A stretch of 5,016 nt of DNA, from NCBI GenBank assembly GCA_023379515.1, contig JAMCQQ010000468.1, positions 1-5,016 on the forward strand. Reading direction: 5' to 3'. Shown in pieces: positions 1 through 5,016 of the stretch (the first letter of the stretch is position 1; each line of letters begins with the position of its first letter). A model generated the notes under the pieces. That model was given only the letters and a program-made list of their open reading frames with translations, had not been told where the DNA came from and did no database searches. Origin of the DNA: Actinomycetota bacterium. GTDB lineage: Bacteria; Actinomycetota; Humimicrobiia; Humimicrobiales; Humimicrobiaceae. The position numbers and the translations under genes are program-made.

Positions 1-23
1 GGAATAATTTTATTTTCCAAAAA
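1..23. repeat. 23-nt exact direct repeat, copy 1 (window edge, within cobU)
   Basis: The first 23 bases of the window are identical to 1321-1343 inside cobS. Both copies are read in the same frame and encode GIILFSK. The match starts at base 1, so its leftward extent is unknown. Confidence 0.85.
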
Positions 24-519
24 AGTTGCTTATCTTGCAACAGCGATTATAACAGATGAAGAAATGGAAAAACGGGTGCAGCAGCACAGGAAAAGACGGC
101 CCTTAAACTGGCACACTTTTGAAATTGAAAGTGAAAACATAGATCTTCCACTAATGGGTGGCATAGTAGAAAAAATAAACGCATCGGGCAGTGAGGTACT
201 GATTGTGGATTGCATAACTAATTTGCTTTTCAGATTGGCCTATAAATACAAAATTGAAAACCTGGAATTAATTGATAATAAACTTGAAAAGATTATTGAA
301 AATGAAATTACTTCTTTTTTTGATAATTTTTTAAAACGGTTGAAATCTGCCGGTTTTAATTCAATTATTGTGTCAAATGAAGTCGGGCTCGGGATCGTTC
401 CGTCATATCCATTTGGCAGGATATTCAGGGATTTAATGGGAGTTGTAAATAAGAAAATGGCTGCTGCTTCGGATGAAGTTTATTTTTTTATGGCAGGGCT
501 CAAACAAAGACTGAAGTAG
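1..519 (+). CDS. cobU: Adenosylcobinamide kinase / adenosylcobinamide-phosphate guanylyltransferase, 5'-truncated by the window edge
   Basis: The reading frame is open from the first base, so the start lies outside the window; 172 codons remain. CobU phosphorylates adenosylcobinamide and then transfers GMP from GTP, giving adenosylcobinamide-GDP, in the cytoplasm. The N-terminal P-loop (GxxxxGKS) is expected just upstream and cannot be seen. Counting from the first codon here, the visible family signatures are KKVAYLAT (7-14), HRKRRPLNW (29-37, the HxxxRPxxW region containing the histidine implicated in guanylylation), DCIT (70-73), VSNEVGLGIVP (124-134, very characteristic), RIFRD (140-144) and a C-terminal AGLKQRLK. 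Family members are about 180-190 residues, so only some 15-25 are missing. An internal ATG at 64 would remove conserved sequence and is not the start. The gene ends 27 nt before cobS and is probably co-transcribed with it. Family assignment is firm; whether the missing start is intact is unknown. Confidence 0.95.
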   Translation, partial: GIILFSKKVAYLATAIITDEEMEKRVQQHRKRRPLNWHTFEIESENIDLPLMGGIVEKINASGSEVLIVDCITNLLFRLAYKYKIENLELIDNKLEKIIENEITSFFDNFLKRLKSAGFNSIIVSNEVGLGIVPSYPFGRIFRDLMGVVNKKMAAASDEVYFFMAGLKQRLK

Positions 520-546
520 AATATAATATATTTAGGGCAAACTGAT

Positions 547-1572
547 ATGAAATTTTTAAATGCACTCGGTTTTTTGACAATTATAAAAATTCCTCAAAGG
601 TTTTATCTTAAGGATGGGGAATTTTCCAGGACTCTTCCATACTTTCCATTGGTTGGTTTGATTGTTGGATTGATTTCCTGCATGTTTTTTACCGCAGCAA
701 GTTTTATTTTTCCGCTTATATTAGTGGTAATATTATTAGTCGGCCTTGAGATAATCATTACAGGCGGACTGCATATGGATGGTATTGCAGATATGTTTGA
801 CGGCAGATTTTCAGGAGAAAAGGACAAAGCCCGCATTCTTGAGATTATGAAAAAAGGAGATACCGGGGTATTTGGGATCCTGATACTAATTTTTACGGTA
901 ATATTAAAAATCGGCTTTTATTATTTTCTGGCTGTAATGCTTATTTCTCCTGTTCAAAAATTGGCTGCAAGTGCAGGACAGACAATAGCAGCTCAGCCGG
1001 CAGTCAATTGGCTACCGGAAAACTGGCTCACAGGTATTTCAGGTCTTAACATTTCTGGACTGCTTGCATTTTTGCTTATAGCAGTTTTTACGCCTTGTTT
1101 TGGCAGGCTCAGCATGCTTTACTTATTTGGAGAATATAAGCCTATCCAACCAGGAAAGAGCCTGTCATCTGCTTTTATGAACGAAAAAAATACCGGATTA
1201 TTTAAAGTATCTTCGATATATCTTTCTATAATATTTGCCGTGCTTAATATTTTCCTTCTTTCAAAGCTGGCTCTCTCACTCGGCTCGTTAAACTCCAGTG
1301 ATACCGGCGCAGCCCTCAATGGAATAATTTTATTTTCCAAAAACTTTGGTGCAGTTATAGCCGGGTCTCAATATGCTGGTCTCATGATGATAATCCTGAT
1401 AGCGGTAAAATCTGCACTTGTTATTCTTTTGACATTTGTCTTTATAATTATAACCGGTAAGTTTTTTACAGGAAGGATCGGTGGGATAAACGGAGATATA
1501 TTGGGCGGCATCAGCATCATTACAGAAATTGTTTTTATCATATTAAATTATCTGTCAATAAGGTTTTTATAA
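547..1572 (+). CDS. cobS: Adenosylcobinamide-GDP ribazoletransferase (cobalamin synthase), long variant
   Basis: CobS is the integral-membrane enzyme that condenses adenosylcobinamide-GDP with the alpha-riboside of the lower ligand (alpha-ribazole or its phosphate), releasing GMP. It works directly after CobU. Signatures include an N-terminal FLTIIKIP followed by a YFPLVGLIVGL helix (32-42), the hallmark GGLHMDGIADMFDG (73-86, with D78, D82 and D85 as likely metal/phosphate ligands), EIMKKGDTGVFG (99-110) and a C-terminal GGINGDILGG (312-321) with a following TE (326-327). Most of the rest is hydrophobic and looks like multiple transmembrane helices. At 341 residues it is about 90 longer than the usual ~250. 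The extra length lies in the less conserved middle, roughly 115-290. A modest AGGG-containing purine stretch precedes the ATG by about 10 nt. It ends 5 nt before the permease ATG, which suggests translational coupling. Confidence 0.96.
   Translation: MKFLNALGFLTIIKIPQRFYLKDGEFSRTLPYFPLVGLIVGLISCMFFTAASFIFPLILVVILLVGLEIIITGGLHMDGIADMFDGRFSGEKDKARILEIMKKGDTGVFGILILIFTVILKIGFYYFLAVMLISPVQKLAASAGQTIAAQPAVNWLPENWLTGISGLNISGLLAFLLIAVFTPCFGRLSMLYLFGEYKPIQPGKSLSSAFMNEKNTGLFKVSSIYLSIIFAVLNIFLLSKLALSLGSLNSSDTGAALNGIILFSKNFGAVIAGSQYAGLMMIILIAVKSALVILLTFVFIIITGKFFTGRIGGINGDILGGISIITEIVFIILNYLSIRFL
1321..1343. repeat. 23-nt exact direct repeat, copy 2 (within cobS)
   Basis: This segment encodes residues 259-265 of CobS and the start of the next codons. 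It is identical to the first 23 bases of the window. After base 23 the two sequences diverge (AAGTTGC at the edge, CTTTGG here), so this is a short sharp match and not a diverged gene duplication. Confidence 0.85.
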
Positions 1573-1577
1573 TATAA

Positions 1578-2630
1578 ATGAAAATAGACAGCCTGGGGAA
1601 AAGAACATCGAAATATTTGATACCATTATTTATTTTGCTGGCGCTTTTCATAATTTTAGCTGCTTCTCTGGGTTCAGCAAATTTATCTTTAAGGGAAACT
1701 GCTGTAATAATTGCAAAATATATTCCGGGTATTAATTATTTTATTGACCAGCACAGCATAAATCCACAAAGCCTGAAAATAATAACTCAGATTAGATTGC
1801 CCAGGATATTCCTTTCTATTTTTGTCGGGATAGGACTTGCAAGTGCAGGAGTTATTTTTCAGGGAATTTTTAGAAATCCGATGGCGGACCCTTTCATAAT
1901 AGGAGTATCGAGCGGAGCGTCACTTGGCGCAACTATAGGACTCCTGATAGTATCAGGAATAAAATTCCTAAATCTTTCGACAGCAAGCCTTTTTGCCTTT
2001 GGCGGAGCAATAGCAGTAACTTTTTTTGTCTATAATATTTCCAGGATAAAAAGCAAGGTTTCGGTAGTCACGCTGTTGCTCTCAGGAGTGGCAATAAGCG
2101 CACTGTTCAGTTCTATTAATTCTTTTATTTTAATATTTCGCACATCCGATCTTGCGAAAGTAATTTTTTGGTTAATGGGAGGGTTTACATCTGCTACATG
2201 GATGCAGTTTTTTACCATAGCCCCGATAATAATTGTTTTGCTTGCAGTAAGCAGTTTTTTTATGAAGGACCTGAATCTAATATCATTAAGTGACGAAAGA
2301 GCATCACAGCTTGGGGTTGAAACTGAAAAGGTAAAAAAAATCCTTCTGGTTCTCGCTTCGCTGATTGCAGCTGCAGCAGTATCGGTCAGCGGTATAATTG
2401 GTTTTGTAGGTCTTATAACTCCCCATATAATGAGACTTATCGTAGGTCCGGATCATAAGGTGCTTTATCCAACTTCTGCGGTTGCCGGCGGAATTATTCT
2501 TTTATTTTCCGATACTATTGCCAGGACAATTCTTTCCCCGCGCGAGATACCTGTCGGGATAGTAACATCTATAATTGGAGTTCCGTTTTTCATTTATCTG
2601 TTATTAAGGTCAAAAAGAGAAATTTTTTAA
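1578..2630 (+). CDS. btuC: Corrinoid ABC transporter permease, BtuC/FecCD family
   Basis: This 350-residue polytopic membrane protein is the translocation subunit of a type II ABC importer. The FecCD family moves vitamin B12, siderophores or haem; corrinoid is inferred from the adjoining cobU and cobS. A transmembrane helix lies near residues 13-31. RLPR (73-76) precedes the family signature GVIFQGIFRNPMADP leading to GVSSGA (91-114). A cytoplasmic stretch with SDERASQLGVE probably contacts the ATPase. GFVGLITPH (275-283), FSDTIAR and REIPVGIVTSIIGVPFF complete the canonical C-terminal half. Length is normal for the family. The ATG follows the cobS stop by 5 nt with no good Shine-Dalgarno sequence, so translation probably depends on ribosomes finishing cobS. 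The gene stops 3 nt before the ATPase. Family assignment is firm. The substrate could in principle be a siderophore, but the operon argues for cobinamide or cobamide. Confidence 0.95.
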   Translation: MKIDSLGKRTSKYLIPLFILLALFIILAASLGSANLSLRETAVIIAKYIPGINYFIDQHSINPQSLKIITQIRLPRIFLSIFVGIGLASAGVIFQGIFRNPMADPFIIGVSSGASLGATIGLLIVSGIKFLNLSTASLFAFGGAIAVTFFVYNISRIKSKVSVVTLLLSGVAISALFSSINSFILIFRTSDLAKVIFWLMGGFTSATWMQFFTIAPIIIVLLAVSSFFMKDLNLISLSDERASQLGVETEKVKKILLVLASLIAAAAVSVSGIIGFVGLITPHIMRLIVGPDHKVLYPTSAVAGGIILLFSDTIARTILSPREIPVGIVTSIIGVPFFIYLLLRSKREIF

Positions 2631-2633
2631 CTG

Positions 2634-3890
2634 ATGAAAGAGAAAATTCTTACAATTAAAAACTTAAGCTTTGCTTATAATGGATCCAAAGTGCTTGACA
2701 ATATTAATTTTGATGTCGAACAGGGAAGTTTCCTGTCAGTACTTGGGCCTAACGGCTCTGGTAAGAGTACTCTTATTAATCTGATAAGCAAAGTTCTTAA
2801 GAATTATAAGGGTGAAATAACAGTAAAGGGCAGAAGTATACAAAATATTAATTCAAAAGAAATAGCGAAAATAATTGCAGTCGTACCCCAATATTCCGAT
2901 GCGGGATTTAATTTTCTTGTTGGTGAGCTGGTCCTGATGGGAAGATTTCCTTATGTATCACGGTTTGGCAATGAAAAGAAACAGGATTTTGATATTGTTG
3001 AAAAAGTGATGGAAAAAACAAAAACTCTTTCACTCTATAAAAAAAGGTTTAATGAATTATCCGGCGGAGAGAAACAAAGGGTTGTAATAGCCCAGGCCTT
3101 GGCGCAGGATACGCCAATAATATTACTGGATGAGCCGACATCACACCTGGATATTAATTTTCAGATTGAAATAATGGACCTTTTTTACCGTCTCAACATT
3201 GATGAAGGGAAGACTATAATCGGAGTTTTCCATGATATTAACCTTGCAGCAAATTACAGCAAAAAAGCCATTCTATTGAAAAATGGCATGATTTTTAGTT
3301 ATGGAGAAATAAAAGATACGATCACTAAAGAAAATATAAAAAAAGTATTTAACAGTGACGTTTATGTGAGTAAAAATCCATTTACGGGAAAGCTTTATAT
3401 AAGCCCCACTTTCAACCCTGTTCCTGAAGTATCCGCCGATGCAAGGAATATAAAGGTTCATGTAATCGGAGGCGGGGGAGCAGCTTCTCCGATTATTAAT
3501 CTTTTATATGGCAGAGGGTATAACGTTACCTGTGGTGTGGTAAATAATTTTGATACAGATCTTGATACTGCCGAAATGCTTGGTATTCCTTATGTCAGCG
3601 AAGCTCCTTTTTCTCCCATCAGTCTTTATTCCCAGAAAAAAAATCTGGAATTTATAAAATCAAGCGATGTTGTGATTTTGCCTGAAATTGAATTTGGGCA
3701 TGGAAATTTTTCCAACCTGGTGTCTGTTAAAGAGGCACGGGAGCTAGGGAAGAAAGTTATTATTATTGAAGGTAAAAGAATAAAAGACAGGGATCATACT
3801 GGCGGTAAGGGTGAAAAATTATATAGAAAAATCCTTGAAAATGGCGCAATAATCATTAGTGATATTTCAGAAATAACTGATAAAATTTAA
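2634..3890 (+). CDS. btuD: Corrinoid ABC transporter ATPase (BtuD/FecE family) fused to an extra C-terminal Rossmann-like domain
   Basis: Residues 1 to about 258 are a complete ABC ATPase that would power the adjacent permease. It has Walker A GPNGSGKST (38-46), Q-loop Q86, MGRFPYVSRFG (102-112, typical of the FecE/BtuD branch), signature LSGGE (142-146), Walker B ILLDEP (163-168) with catalytic E167, D-loop SHLD (170-173) and switch H200. Ordinary BtuD/FecE proteins end near 250-270 residues; this one has 418. After a linker (about 260-272) a second domain begins with VHVIGGGGAA (275-284). It continues with GVVNNFDTDLDTAEMLGIP (301-319), APFSPIS (324-330), a strand plus EFGHGN (353-358) and RDHTGGKG (386-393). 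Alternating hydrophobic strands and helices suggest a Rossmann-like fold. Long BtuD proteins with a related extension are known, for example in halophilic archaea, but I know of no established function for it. All ABC catalytic motifs are intact. The ATG is 3 nt after the permease stop, so coupling is likely. Confidence 0.94.
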   Translation: MKEKILTIKNLSFAYNGSKVLDNINFDVEQGSFLSVLGPNGSGKSTLINLISKVLKNYKGEITVKGRSIQNINSKEIAKIIAVVPQYSDAGFNFLVGELVLMGRFPYVSRFGNEKKQDFDIVEKVMEKTKTLSLYKKRFNELSGGEKQRVVIAQALAQDTPIILLDEPTSHLDINFQIEIMDLFYRLNIDEGKTIIGVFHDINLAANYSKKAILLKNGMIFSYGEIKDTITKENIKKVFNSDVYVSKNPFTGKLYISPTFNPVPEVSADARNIKVHVIGGGGAASPIINLLYGRGYNVTCGVVNNFDTDLDTAEMLGIPYVSEAPFSPISLYSQKKNLEFIKSSDVVILPEIEFGHGNFSNLVSVKEARELGKKVIIIEGKRIKDRDHTGGKGEKLYRKILENGAIIISDISEITDKI

Positions 3891-3965
3891 ACATGCGATT
3901 GCAGTTTTTAGCCTTAAAAAATGGTTTGGAACCCGCAGATATGGCCAAACAGTTGCCTGCTGCTT

Positions 3966-3991
3966 TTATATAATTTAATTAATTATATAAT
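3966..3991 (+). promoter_or_regulatory. A/T-only inverted repeat overlapping a TATAAT box, upstream of the cysteine-rich gene
   Basis: TTATATAATT (3966-3975) and AATTATATAA (3981-3990) are perfect 10-base complements around a 5-base spacer. A TATAAT hexamer lies at 3986-3991, about 16 nt before the ATG at 4008. No convincing -35 box is found at 16-18 nt spacing. The dyad could be an operator over a promoter for the second gene cluster, but A/T-only palindromes arise easily in AT-rich spacers. The remainder of the 117-nt gap shows only a weak 6-bp complement (3924-3929 with 3945-3950), with no T-tract directly behind it, so no terminator for the cobamide operon is called. Confidence 0.3.
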
Positions 3992-4007
3992 AGAAAGAGA
4001 ATTTTAA

Positions 4008-4199
4008 ATGGAATGCAAAAAAGAAACAAATTTGAAAAAATGTAATTGTACTTATGAACCATGTGCAAGGAAAGGCACTTGCTGTGAATGTATATCCTAT
4101 CATAAAAATATGGGAGAGCTGCCAGCCTGCTACTTCAGTTCAAAAGATGAGAGAACTTATGACAGGTCAATTGATTTTTTTATAAGGTTAAACAAATAG
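4008..4199 (+). CDS. Small cysteine-rich protein, DUF6485-like, putative metal-binding
   Basis: This 63-residue protein has eight cysteines at 3, 12, 14, 19, 25, 26, 28 and 41, plus H32. The core reads CNCTYEPC (12-19), GTCCEC (23-28), YH (31-32) and ELPACYF (37-43), followed by [11 protein letters not shown] (50-60). This arrangement matches my recollection of the DUF6485 family of uncharacterised short cytosolic proteins; that assignment is from memory of the motif, not a search. The density of CxC and CC-x-C motifs suggests zinc or iron-sulfur binding, which is inference. There is no signal peptide or membrane segment. A purine stretch (GAAAGAGAA) ends about 7 nt before the ATG and can serve as ribosome binding site. 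The gene ends 17 nt before the DNA methyltransferase gene, so the two probably share a transcript. No function is claimed. Confidence 0.88.
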   Translation: MECKKETNLKKCNCTYEPCARKGTCCECISYHKNMGELPACYFSSKDERTYDRSIDFFIRLNK

Positions 4200-4216
4200 T
4201 TTAAGGTTTAAATTTT

Positions 4217-4786
4217 GTGAAAATAAATTCAGAAAATTTAACGATTTACAGGGCCAGTTTCTCATCAGTGATTGGTACAATCTATTATTTATGGATTAAA
4301 CAAGAAAAAAGTAAAGAGGCAAGCAATGAAGACGGCACTCAAGTCAAAGTTTCCTACCTTGGAAATAAGAAAGATTTGTTTGAAAACTATATCGAAAAAC
4401 TTAAAGAAAATTCCGGAGGGGAAGGTTTATTTTCCTTTCAGGAAAAAAAATCTGCAGAGATTGAGAAACATGTTTTGGGTTACCTGTCAGGCAGGGTAAA
4501 GAATATTAAGCTTGATACCTATTTTCTTTTTGGTTCAGATTTTGAAAAAAAGATCTGGGATACTGCCGTTTTAATTCCTTATGGTAAAACATTAAGCTAT
4601 AAGGAACTTGCAGAAAAATCCGGATTTCCTCTTGCCTGGAGAGCTGCCGGCACAGCCCTTGGAAATAACCCTGTAATGCTTGCGGTGCCTTGCCATAGAA
4701 TCATTAAAAGTGACAGTTCGATTGGAAATTTTGGGGGCGGAATAAAAGTAAAAGAATTCCTTTTAAATCTTGAAAAACTAAAATAG
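4217..4786 (+). CDS. ogt: Methylated-DNA--[protein]-cysteine S-methyltransferase (O6-alkylguanine repair)
   Basis: This is a 189-residue suicide repair protein that transfers the alkyl group from O6-alkylguanine (or O4-alkylthymine) in DNA to its own cysteine. The C-terminal DNA-binding/catalytic domain is canonical: F109 to P121 (FEKKIWDTAVLIP), then YGKTLSYKELA (122-132) with the conserved tyrosine Y128, R142 as the likely arginine finger in WRAAGTALGNNP (141-152), and the active site VPCHRII (157-163) with acceptor C159. GNFGGG (170-175) and a final helix follow. Residues 1 to about 100 correspond to the variable N-terminal RNase H-like domain. They include a charged stretch (28-45) and a YLSGR segment (89-93). 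The start is GTG: an in-frame stop at 4202-4204 limits upstream extension, and TAAGG (4202-4206) lies 10 nt before it. No AraC-type Ada regulatory domain is fused. Whether it is named ogt or the ada-type methyltransferase cannot be settled here. Confidence 0.95.
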   Translation: MKINSENLTIYRASFSSVIGTIYYLWIKQEKSKEASNEDGTQVKVSYLGNKKDLFENYIEKLKENSGGEGLFSFQEKKSAEIEKHVLGYLSGRVKNIKLDTYFLFGSDFEKKIWDTAVLIPYGKTLSYKELAEKSGFPLAWRAAGTALGNNPVMLAVPCHRIIKSDSSIGNFGGGIKVKEFLLNLEKLK

Positions 4787-4797
4787 ATGTTCAGGAT

Positions 4798-4849
4798 ATA
4801 ATTATGTAATTATACCATAGTTACACATTGGGAATAATTACATAATTAT
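4798..4849. repeat. Perfect 16-bp inverted repeat built from two tandem-oriented dyads
   Basis: ATAATTATGTAATTAT (4798-4813) and ATAATTACATAATTAT (4834-4849) are perfect reverse complements separated by 20 nt. Each arm is also a palindrome of its own: ATAATTA, a two-base centre (TG or CA), then TAATTAT. The pair can therefore be read either as one long hairpin or as two copies of one operator-like dyad with centres 36 bp apart. It starts 11 nt after the ogt stop. The stem is nearly all A/T and no T-run follows, so it is not a typical intrinsic terminator, though it could protect the 3' end of the mRNA or bind a dimeric protein. Confidence 0.75.
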
Positions 4850-4925
4850 TAAGTTAGCATCTAAAATTTCGTGATAGCAATAAAGGAAAATCTTAAGAGC
4901 CATGATGGGTATTTCAAAAACACGC

Positions 4926-5016
4926 AGGTTTTTCCCCGGCGGGTAAAAGCCAGCTCAGTTTCAGGCTCAGCTCCCCTCCCGGAGGAGGAACCATGCCCGC
5001 TTAAGCCTTCAAACCT
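4926..5016. other. GC-rich segment with nested complementary stretches: candidate structured RNA or dispersed repeat
   Basis: Here 53 of 91 bases are G or C, against roughly one third elsewhere. AGGTTT (4926-4931) can pair with AAACCT (5011-5016). Inside that, GCGGG (4939-4943) can pair with CCCGC (4996-5000), AGCC (4948-4951) with GGCT (4964-4967), and CCTCC (4975-4979) with GGAGG (4984-4988). On the minus strand the last hairpin has a UCCG loop closed by C-G, a member of the very stable UNCG class; on the plus strand the loop is CGGA. The direct repeat GCTCAG occurs at 4953-4958 and 4965-4970. I could not match this to cobalamin, SAM, c-di-GMP, T-box or fluoride riboswitches, nor to tmRNA, SRP RNA or RNase P RNA. 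The strand and true boundaries are unknown, and the segment may continue beyond the window. Positions 4850-4925 before it are AT-rich with nothing I can assign. Confidence 0.4.

Noticed and set aside
64..519. Treating the ATG at 64 as the true cobU start
   Set aside because: The frame is open to base 1 and encodes the conserved KKVAYLAT segment upstream of that ATG. A start at 64 would also lack the P-loop required for kinase activity.
3924..3965. Intrinsic terminator after the ATPase gene
   Set aside because: The GTTTGG/CCAAAC complement has a 15-nt loop and no following T-tract. GCAG/CTGC pairing before CTTTTA is only four base pairs.
3893..3973. 26-codon + strand ORF starting 2 nt after the ATPase stop
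   Set aside because: It has no ribosome binding site and no recognisable motif, and it runs into an A/T palindrome. The product (MRLQFLALKNGLEPADMAK...) is too short to distinguish from chance, although coupling to the ATPase stop cannot be excluded.
4272..4499. 75-codon + strand ORF inside the methyltransferase gene
   Set aside because: It is an alternative frame of ogt with no family features, while ogt carries all catalytic motifs.
4866..5016. Minus-strand frame open from the window edge for about 50 codons
   Set aside because: It overlaps the GC-rich self-complementary segment, shows no recognisable domain, and ends in a stop in AT-rich spacer. The open frame is more simply explained by GC-rich repeat sequence. 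It could be the tail of a gene beyond the edge, but nothing here supports that.
4860..5016. Cobalamin riboswitch in the 3' spacer, suggested by the cobamide operon
   Set aside because: Neither strand contains the conserved core boxes (GGGAA, GCCACTG-like and AGnCAGGAnAC-like stretches). The position downstream of ogt also makes no sense for the cobamide genes.

Overview
The window is an AT-rich stretch (by eye about one third G+C) with every gene on the + strand and very little space between genes. It reads as bacterial: there are short or coupled intergenic gaps, a GTG start, and familiar bacterial families. Isoleucine is often ATA and arginine often AGA/AGG. This fits a low-GC anaerobe, but the sequence alone does not fix the lineage, and an archaeal origin for the cobamide genes cannot be excluded. 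Only one gene runs off an edge, cobU at the 5' end.

Positions 1-3890 form a tight four-gene cobamide (vitamin B12 family) salvage operon. It contains cobU (5'-truncated), cobS, a BtuC/FecC-type permease and a BtuD/FecE-type ATPase. The gaps are 27, 5 and 3 nt. The permease and ATPase would import corrinoids such as cobinamide. CobU would activate adenosylcobinamide to its GDP form, and CobS would join it to the lower-ligand riboside to complete the cobamide. The periplasmic or lipoprotein binding protein (BtuF), the adenosyltransferase and CobT are not in the window and may lie upstream. The ATPase carries an extra C-terminal domain of about 145 residues with a glycine-rich, Rossmann-like start. 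This is the most functionally intriguing protein feature here.

Positions 3891-4007 are a 117-nt gap that ends in an A/T-only dyad and a TATAAT box. A second small cluster follows: a 63-residue eight-cysteine protein resembling the DUF6485 family (4008-4199) and an Ogt/MGMT-type DNA-alkyl repair methyltransferase with its PCHR active site (4217-4786).

The last 230 nt (4787-5016) have no convincing gene. They hold a perfect 16-bp inverted repeat whose arms are themselves dyads. After it comes an abrupt switch to a GC-rich segment (53 of the last 91 bases are G or C) with several nested complementary stretches. One of these is a hairpin that would present a UCCG tetraloop on the minus strand and would mask a strong Shine-Dalgarno sequence on the plus strand. 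This end looks like a structured RNA or a dispersed repeat, not intergenic drift. The first 23 bases of the window recur exactly, and in the same reading frame, inside cobS, which may be an assembly edge effect.
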